Source: Anaerolineae bacterium (GTDB taxonomy: Bacteria > Chloroflexota > Anaerolineae > JACIWR01). From it: a stretch of DNA of 8,609 nt. The position numbers were made by a program, and so were the translations under genes. Within the stretch, counting starts at the first letter, position 1; each line of letters opens with the position of its first letter. The notes below the pieces were generated by a model. The model did not search any database. It was not told the DNA's origin and was given only the letters and a program-made list of their open reading frames with translations. Below are positions 4,183 to 8,609 of this stretch, piece after piece. The DNA lies in assembly GCA_021162125.1 (NCBI GenBank), contig JAGGZG010000096.1, positions 1-8,609 on the forward strand, given 5' to 3'.

Positions 4183-5401
4183 TTTCACATTTCCATCTCC
4201 CCGTCAGTGCTGCGTCCAGGCATTGCTCCAGCGGGCCGAATCGCACTTGCAGGCCAGAGTGGGACGGCGTGTAGAAAGCCATCTTGGCCGAGTTAGTAGC
4301 CAGCGTGCGGAAGCCAAGCGCGTCCATCGGGGCGACGACCAGGCAGGTATCGGCGACCACGCGACCGCCAGCCGCTTCGATGGTGGCCACGTACCCCGCC
4401 TCCGCCGCCCGGTCTTTAATCTGGCGGGCGGTGGTGATCCATAGCGCAGCTCGCAGCCGCCGGTCATCCACCGCGCGGGCGACCTCGGCGATCTCGTCCA
4501 GCGAGGCGTGGGGGCAGCCGATGCTCACCAGGTCAATCTGCTCCACCGGGGCGTTGAGCGCGGCGTAGGCGGGGGACAAGTCCTCGATGATCACGCGCTC
4601 CGCGTCCGGGGCGAGCATTTCCCCGCGCTGCACCTCGGGCGTCACTCCCTCCACGTGGTAGAGGGCCACCGCACCACTGGCGGCCATCGCCGCGCCAAGT
4701 GTTTTTAGTGGGAGGGTGAGAGGCGGGGGGGACGGAAGGGTGGAAAGGCGGAAGTATGGCACCGCGTTGCGCACCATTTTGCCGACCAGGTAGCCCAGCG
4801 CGCCGAAGTCCGCCCCCGAGCGCAGCGGACAGCGCACGTCCACCATGTACCTCGCCCGGCGGTTCTCGTCCAGGTGCAGGCCGTAAGCGGCAGTACGCCC
4901 GGTGAGCGCTGCTGCCAGGGCGCTGGGGCCACCCTCACGATTGGTGCGCGCTCCCAGCACCGAGTTGGCGAAGCTCACCGCCGAGGACTCGGCCCAGGCC
5001 ACGTGTTCGCCGAAGCCGGGGACGTTGCCCACCAGGTAGGGGGTGCATGAGCAGGTGGGGGAGATGCCCATCGCCCGATACGCCTCGACGACGGCCAGTT
5101 GCTGGCGAGCGAAAGTCTGTGGAAAGCCCAACTCGCGCCAGGCGCGCAAATCCATCCCGGCGGGATTGAGCGTGGTGGGCACGCGCACCCGCGCGCCCTG
5201 CGCCGCCCATTCGCGCAGGAAGTCGAGCCCGGCCTGGCCCAGGTTCTTGTAGCTCACCCCGGCAACCTGGACGCTGGTCACAGGCACCAATTCCGCCGCC
5301 CCGTAAATCGTGCCCAGGGCAACGATGATTTCCATCGCTTTCTGGAGCGCGGGGCCATGCTCACCGGCGAGCATGGCCCGTTCCTCGACAGTCAGATGCA
5401 T
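4178..5401 (-). CDS. Phosphomevalonate dehydratase large subunit (aconitase X catalytic subunit)
   Basis: This is the catalytic subunit holding the Fe-S cluster. With the small subunit it converts mevalonate 5-phosphate to trans-anhydromevalonate 5-phosphate in the cytoplasm. The 407 residues show the aconitase X pattern throughout: ERAMLAGEHGPALQKAMEI (7-25), VSYKNLGQAGLDFL (49-62), TTLNPAGMDL (76-85), TCSCTPYLVGN (116-126), ESSAVSFANSVLGARTNREG (138-157), IGCPHAS (294-300), ADTCLVVAP (350-358) and TNSAKMAFY (369-377). Cys119, Cys296 and Cys353 are the likely cluster ligands by motif. Residues 219-232 are a Pro/Leu-rich insert-like stretch not expected in the family. The ATG at 5401 has AAGGG six bases upstream and follows the protein kinase stop by nine bases. 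Related aconitase X enzymes dehydrate cis-3-hydroxy-L-proline, but those usually have both domains fused, and the adjacent ipk gene decides the call. Confidence 0.93.
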   Translation of the reverse strand: MHLTVEERAMLAGEHGPALQKAMEIIVALGTIYGAAELVPVTSVQVAGVSYKNLGQAGLDFLREWAAQGARVRVPTTLNPAGMDLRAWRELGFPQTFARQQLAVVEAYRAMGISPTCSCTPYLVGNVPGFGEHVAWAESSAVSFANSVLGARTNREGGPSALAAALTGRTAAYGLHLDENRRARYMVDVRCPLRSGADFGALGYLVGKMVRNAVPYFRLSTLPSPPPLTLPLKTLGAAMAASGAVALYHVEGVTPEVQRGEMLAPDAERVIIEDLSPAYAALNAPVEQIDLVSIGCPHASLDEIAEVARAVDDRRLRAALWITTARQIKDRAAEAGYVATIEAAGGRVVADTCLVVAPMDALGFRTLATNSAKMAFYTPSHSGLQVRFGPLEQCLDAALTGRWKCET

Positions 5402-5410
5402 GCGTCGCCC

Positions 5411-7438
5411 TTACCTGTCGCGGGCACAGCGGAAGCCGAGGTAGGCGGTTCGCGTGTTCGACCCCAGGTGCCAGCGCCTGGTGGTGCGCAGGTCGTACTC
5501 CGCGTCCCACCACCGCCCGCCGCGCAGGACGTTGTCCACGCCAGTGGCGGGGCCCTGTGGATTGCGCTGCGGCGACCGGGCGTAATAGTCAGGCGCGTAC
5601 CAGTCCGCCACCCATTCCAGAACGTTGCCGGCCATGTCCAACACACCGTAGGGGCTGGCTCCTGCCGGATTGCTGCCCACGGGGGCGGTGTCATCGCCGG
5701 GGCCCAGGGCCAGCTTGCCCGGATCGAACGTGTTGCCCCACGGCCAGCGACGGTCATCCGTTCCCCGCGCCGCTTTCTCCCACTCGGCCTCGGTGGGCAG
5801 CCGTTTGCCTACCCAGCGACAGTACCCCTCCGCGTCGTAGTGGTTCATGTAGATCACCGGATAGTCGGCGAAGGCAGGATTGCTGTAGTAACTGTCGCGG
5901 GTGTTGGAAGCGCTGATAGGTTGGCTGCACGCTCCGGCAGCGACGCATTTCTGGAAGGCGGCGTTGGTCACCTCGGTGCGGTCAATCCAAAACCCATCCA
6001 GGTACACAGTGTGGGCGGGAGATTCGTCGGGGTCGCCCGAGTCGCTGCCCATCGTGAACCTGCCTGACGGCACGTAGACCATCTCCGCATCGCCGAACAC
6101 TTTGATCGTGCCCGCTGCCGGTTCGGAGGGGTGCGTGGGTGTGGGCGAGGGCGATGGAGAGGGTGTGGGAGAGAGTGTGGGTGTGTCCGTCGGACGCGGC
6201 GTGGTAGTAGGTGGTGTGGCTGTAGTTTTTATTAGCAGCGTGGCCGTGGCTTCCGTGGTAGCCGTCGGTGATGGAATGGCAATGATCCCGGCCGCCTGGG
6301 TTGTGGCCGTGAGCGCCTGGGCGACGGTAAAGGTCGGTGTTGGCGTGGCCGGGGTGGGCCGGATGAGCGTCCAGATCACAACGCAGCCGGCCACCGCCAG
6401 GGCCAGGATGGCCACCGAGGTAATCACAGCGGCAACGATGCGATTCCGCCGGCGAGGAGACTCGGTGGTTTTGGGTGGTTTAGCAGGAGGCGGTGGCGAT
6501 TGGGGCGGCTCCTGGGGTGGAGGAGGGACGGCGGCCTCGGTCATTGTCTCAGCTTCAGGCGAGGGTTTCACAGTAGGAGTTGCTTCGACTTGAGCCACGG
6601 CTGCTTGCAGGGCTATGGCCAGGTCCCCGGCGCAAGCGTAGCGATAGGCCGGGTCTTTCACTAATGCTTTGATCATCACCCGCTCCACTGCCGCAGGTAT
6701 GTCTGGGTTCACCGCCCGTGGCAAAGGCAAGGGCTTGGTAATGTGCTGCACCATCACCGAGAGGGGACTATCGGCCTCGTAGGGAGTGCGCCCGGTGAGC
6801 ATCTCGTAGAGGATCACTCCCAGGGAGTACACATCGCTTCGCCGGTCCACCTCCAGTCCCTGGCCCTGCTCCGGCGACATATAGGCCGGGGTGCCGATTC
6901 CCACGCCGGAGCCGGTGATGCGCACCGAAGCGCCGATCATCTTGGCCAGGCCGAAATCGGTGAGCAGGGCCCATTCACCATGGTCGAGCAGGATGTTGCT
7001 CGGCTTGACGTCGCGGTGGATTATCCCCTGGTCGTGGGCGTAGTCCAGGGCAGAGGCCACCTGGGTAACGATGGACGCCGCCTGCCGCAGGTCAAAAGGC
7101 TGACCTAAGCGGTCTTTGAGTGTGCCGCCCTCCACGTACTTGGTGACGATGTAGCTCAACTCCCCTTCGCGGCCAAAGTCGTAGATGGGCAGGATGTGGG
7201 GATGCTCCAGGCGGGCCACGGCGCGGGCCTCGCGGATGAAGCGAGCTATGAATATGTCAGCGTCGGCGTGGTAGGGGGGCAGGACTTTGACGGCCACGTA
7301 GCGGCCCAGGGAGGGCTGGTAGGCCTTGTACACGGTGGCCATCCCTCCCCGCCCAATCTCCTCCCGGATTTCGTACTGGCCCAGCCTCCGGCCGACCAGA
7401 GAACTCATCGTGATAGGAGTTTCTTCGTCTGTTGTCAT
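5411..7438 (-). CDS. Membrane-anchored Ser/Thr protein kinase with extracellular SUMF1/FGE-like domain
   Basis: This 675-residue protein is a eukaryotic-like (Hanks-type) kinase. The kinase domain (about 21-285) has all key elements: glycine loop IGRGGMATV (28-36), VAVKV with Lys51, HRDVKPSN (141-148, Asp143), DFG (161-163), GTPAYMSPEQ (182-191) and DVYSLGVILYEMLTG (202-216). A Pro-rich segment (305-323), basic RRRNR (329-333), one membrane helix (334-359) and a Thr/Pro-rich stalk (361-440) follow. A SUMF1/FGE-like domain fills 447-675, with MVYVPSGRFTMGSD, KRLPTEAEWEKA, DMAGNVLEW and GFRCARDR. In formylglycine-generating enzymes two cysteines follow the RGGxW motif. Here the stretch is RGGRWWDAEYDLRTTRR, without cysteine, so a sensory, binding or scaffold role is more likely than sulfatase activation. 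I chose ATG 7438 because GAGG lies six bases before it; upstream codons only translate the heptamer repeats. ATG 7444 is an alternative. The gene is nine bases upstream of the dehydratase gene. Confidence 0.93.
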   Translation of the reverse strand: MTTDEETPITMSSLVGRRLGQYEIREEIGRGGMATVYKAYQPSLGRYVAVKVLPPYHADADIFIARFIREARAVARLEHPHILPIYDFGREGELSYIVTKYVEGGTLKDRLGQPFDLRQAASIVTQVASALDYAHDQGIIHRDVKPSNILLDHGEWALLTDFGLAKMIGASVRITGSGVGIGTPAYMSPEQGQGLEVDRRSDVYSLGVILYEMLTGRTPYEADSPLSVMVQHITKPLPLPRAVNPDIPAAVERVMIKALVKDPAYRYACAGDLAIALQAAVAQVEATPTVKPSPEAETMTEAAVPPPPQEPPQSPPPPAKPPKTTESPRRRNRIVAAVITSVAILALAVAGCVVIWTLIRPTPATPTPTFTVAQALTATTQAAGIIAIPSPTATTEATATLLIKTTATPPTTTPRPTDTPTLSPTPSPSPSPTPTHPSEPAAGTIKVFGDAEMVYVPSGRFTMGSDSGDPDESPAHTVYLDGFWIDRTEVTNAAFQKCVAAGACSQPISASNTRDSYYSNPAFADYPVIYMNHYDAEGYCRWVGKRLPTEAEWEKAARGTDDRRWPWGNTFDPGKLALGPGDDTAPVGSNPAGASPYGVLDMAGNVLEWVADWYAPDYYARSPQRNPQGPATGVDNVLRGGRWWDAEYDLRTTRRWHLGSNTRTAYLGFRCARDR

Positions 7439-7444
7439 TGGCAT

Positions 7445-7448
7445 CCTC
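7445..7448 (-). promoter_or_regulatory. Ribosome binding site deciding the kinase start
   Basis: GAGG directly abuts ATG 7444, which is too close for initiation, but lies six bases from ATG 7438. The frame continues open upstream only through the CACGAAA/CACGCAC heptamer repeats, giving a His/Arg/Thr-rich sequence that is not protein-like. Confidence 0.6.
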
Positions 7449-7454
7449 AAATAA

Positions 7455-7537
7455 CGTGGTGCGTGGTGCGTGTTTCGTGGTGCGTGTTTCGTGTTGCGTG
7501 TTGCGTAGTGCGTGATGGGACGGAACACGCGACACGC
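7455..7537. repeat. Heptamer repeat array with inverted units
   Basis: Nine uninterrupted 7-bp units fill 7455-7517. On the plus strand they read CGTGGTG, CGTGGTG, CGTGTTT, CGTGGTG, CGTGTTT, CGTGTTG, CGTGTTG, CGTAGTG and CGTGATG. Two inverted units follow (AACACGC, GACACGC; 7524-7537), so 7491-7502 can pair with 7524-7535 with one mismatch. The array sits in the leader of the kinase gene, ending seven bases before its ribosome site. Heptamer short tandem repeats of this kind are known from intergenic DNA of some bacterial groups. It is not CRISPR: the units are too short and there are no spacers. Confidence 0.9.
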
Positions 7538-7540
7538 AAT

Positions 7541-7584
7541 ATGAAGCGCTTCATGGCCCGATTTGAATCACGGAAACATCGGGC
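7541..7584. other. Palindrome and small hairpin downstream of the partial gene
   Basis: ATGAAGCGCTTCAT (7541-7554) is a perfect 14-bp palindrome and a possible operator for a dimeric regulator. Next to it, GCCCGAT (7556-7562) and ATCGGGC (7578-7584) form a 7-bp stem with a 15-base loop, 24 bases past the stop of the upstream gene on the minus strand. The hairpin has no U-tract, so it is at best a weak terminator. I see no convincing promoter for the kinase gene in this gap. Confidence 0.45.
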
Positions 7585-7608
7585 ACACGGATGAACGCTC
7601 TCCGAATT

Positions 7609-8609
7609 CTATCGGTTGCGGGCGCAGCGGAAGCCGAGGTACATCTCCCGCGCGTTAGCATCCCTCTGCTGGCGGCGCGTGGTGCGCAGGTCATACTCCA
7701 CGTCCCACCATCTGCCGCCGCGCACCACGCGACCGAAGCCGGTCGCCGGTCCTTTCGGGTTGGACGAGGGCGAGATAGCGTAGTAATTAGCATCGTAGTA
7801 ATCGGCGGTCCATTCCAGCACGTTGCCGGCCATGTCCATCGCCCCGTAGGGGCTGGCCCCCTGGGGATGGCTGCCGACTGGCATGGTGTCATCCGGCTGA
7901 CCGTCGCGCACCTTCCTGTTGTCGAAGACGTTACCCCAGGGCCAGGTGAACTTGGTGCCCGTGCGCCAGTCCCAACTGGCGGCCTTCTCCCACTCGGCCT
8001 CGGTGGGCAGGCGCTTGCCCCGCCACTGGCAGTATATCTTAGCGTCGTCCGAGCTGACGAAGATGACCGGGTAATCGTTGTATTTGGGATCATCGAAGTA
8101 GGGCTCGCGAGTGTTGGACTTGTCATAGGCCGGACGCTTGCAAGGGCCGGTACTCACGCAGCTCCGGTATTGGGCGTTGGTCACCTCGTAGCGGTCAATC
8201 CAGAATCCGCTGAGCCACACGTTGTGCACCGGGCGCTCGTCCGCGTCACCGGTCTCGCTGCCCATCGTGAACGTGCCCGATGGGACGTAGACCATCTCCA
8301 CGCCGCCGAATATCTTGATCGTGCCCGCTGCCAGCTCAGACGGGGTAGGCGTAGGCGCCTGCGTCGGCGTGGCGGTGGGAGGCTTTGGCGTGTGGGTGGG
8401 TAGGAGTGTGGGTGTAGTCGTCGCAGTGGGTGTGAACGTTGGTTTGGGCGTGCCGGTTGGCGTGGCTGTGCTGGTCGCCGTACTGGTTGGCGTGGATGTA
8501 GGGGCTGGTGGCGCTGGGCATTCTCGCTCTTCTGATCGCTGTTCCTGGCGAAAGCCAGTACGGAAGCGGTAGGGGATTTGATAAACTCCGGCCTCGGTCT
8601 GAACCTCGA
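7609..8609 (-). CDS. Partial surface protein with Thr/Pro linker and SUMF1/FGE-like domain (5' end beyond window)
   Basis: The frame is open from the window edge to the stop at 7609, giving at least 332 residues. The GTG at 8301 is internal and not the start, because the open frame continues upstream into a Thr/Pro linker like the kinase's. Residues 1-29 (from the edge) are a basic/acidic stretch I do not recognise. About 30-89 is a Thr/Pro-rich linker. From about 93 the SUMF1/FGE-like domain starts with AAGTIKIFGGVEMVYVPSG and continues with KRLPTEAEWEKAASW, DMAGNVLEWTADYY and GFRCARNR. More than half of the positions match the domain of the downstream kinase by eye, so the two are close paralogues. 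The two catalytic cysteines of formylglycine-generating enzymes are absent here as well (RGGRWWDVEYDLRTTRR). The missing 5' part may encode a kinase and membrane helix like its neighbour, but the window does not show it. Confidence 0.88.
   Translation of the reverse strand, partial: EVQTEAGVYQIPYRFRTGFRQEQRSEERECPAPPAPTSTPTSTATSTATPTGTPKPTFTPTATTTPTLLPTHTPKPPTATPTQAPTPTPSELAAGTIKIFGGVEMVYVPSGTFTMGSETGDADERPVHNVWLSGFWIDRYEVTNAQYRSCVSTGPCKRPAYDKSNTREPYFDDPKYNDYPVIFVSSDDAKIYCQWRGKRLPTEAEWEKAASWDWRTGTKFTWPWGNVFDNRKVRDGQPDDTMPVGSHPQGASPYGAMDMAGNVLEWTADYYDANYYAISPSSNPKGPATGFGRVVRGGRWWDVEYDLRTTRRQQRDANAREMYLGFRCARNR

Noticed and set aside
4178..5401. Cis-3-hydroxy-L-proline dehydratase or classical aconitase
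   Set aside because: The motifs are of aconitase X with a separate small subunit, and the neighbouring ipk gene indicates the mevalonate role.
5099..6067. Long plus-strand frame of 322 codons opposite the dehydratase and kinase genes
   Set aside because: It is antisense to two well-supported genes with strong motifs; its composition is the usual shadow of GC-rich coding DNA.
5411..6110. Formylglycine-generating (sulfatase-activating) enzyme
   Set aside because: The two catalytic cysteines expected after RGGxW are absent and no sulfatase gene is in the window.
7439..7528. N-terminal extension of the kinase by 30 codons
   Set aside because: It is a translation of the heptamer repeats (His/Arg/Thr-rich). 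The kinase N-terminus and ribosome site fit ATG 7438.
7455..7537. CRISPR array
   Set aside because: The units are seven bases long and contiguous with no spacers, and no cas gene is present.
7591..8403. 270-codon plus-strand frame opposite the partial SUMF1-like gene
   Set aside because: Shadow of the minus-strand gene, which has clear family motifs; the plus-strand frame runs through the Thr/Pro linker as Gly/Val repeats.

Overview
The window is about 8.6 kb of moderately GC-rich bacterial DNA, and every gene I can support lies on the minus strand. The closest fit is an uncultured Chloroflexota (Anaerolineae/Ardenticatenia-like) bacterium. The reasons are an isopentenyl phosphate kinase, a eukaryotic-like Ser/Thr kinase with a Thr/Pro stalk and a SUMF1-type domain, a membrane decarboxylase module, and gaps filled with reiterated short words and hairpins. 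This assignment is inference from gene content; there is no rRNA or marker gene to confirm it.

Read in the direction of transcription (high to low coordinates), the window opens with the 3' part of a secreted or surface protein: a Thr/Pro-rich linker followed by a SUMF1/FGE-like domain (8609-7609, 5' end outside the window). A 170-bp gap with nine consecutive 7-bp repeat units follows. Next is a 675-residue membrane-anchored Ser/Thr protein kinase whose extracytoplasmic end is a second copy of the same SUMF1-like domain (7438-5411). In both copies the two active-site cysteines of formylglycine-generating enzymes appear to be replaced, so they are probably not sulfatase activators.

Nine bases after the kinase begins a three-gene isoprenoid set: the large (5401-4178) and small (4111-3671) subunits of the aconitase-X type phosphomevalonate dehydratase, then isopentenyl phosphate kinase (3678-2845), which overlaps the small subunit. 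These are the distinctive enzymes of the archaeal (Aeropyrum-type) mevalonate pathway: mevalonate 5-phosphate to trans-anhydromevalonate 5-phosphate, then, after a UbiD-type decarboxylase not seen here, isopentenyl phosphate to IPP. Finding them together in what looks like a bacterium is the main biological interest of the window.

A near-consensus sigma-70 type promoter (2843-2815) sits one base past the kinase-gene stop and starts a second operon. That operon holds a 95-residue zinc-ribbon protein of unknown function, then the delta/gamma-like small membrane subunit, the biotin carrier subunit and the beta (Na+ channel) subunit of a sodium-pumping decarboxylase (oxaloacetate/methylmalonyl-CoA/glutaconyl-CoA type). 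The carboxyltransferase alpha subunit is not in the window. The leader of this operon can fold into two mutually exclusive hairpins.

The last 318 bases (1-318) carry no convincing gene but hold two strong inverted repeats. Almost every non-coding gap has its own distinct repeat or hairpin.
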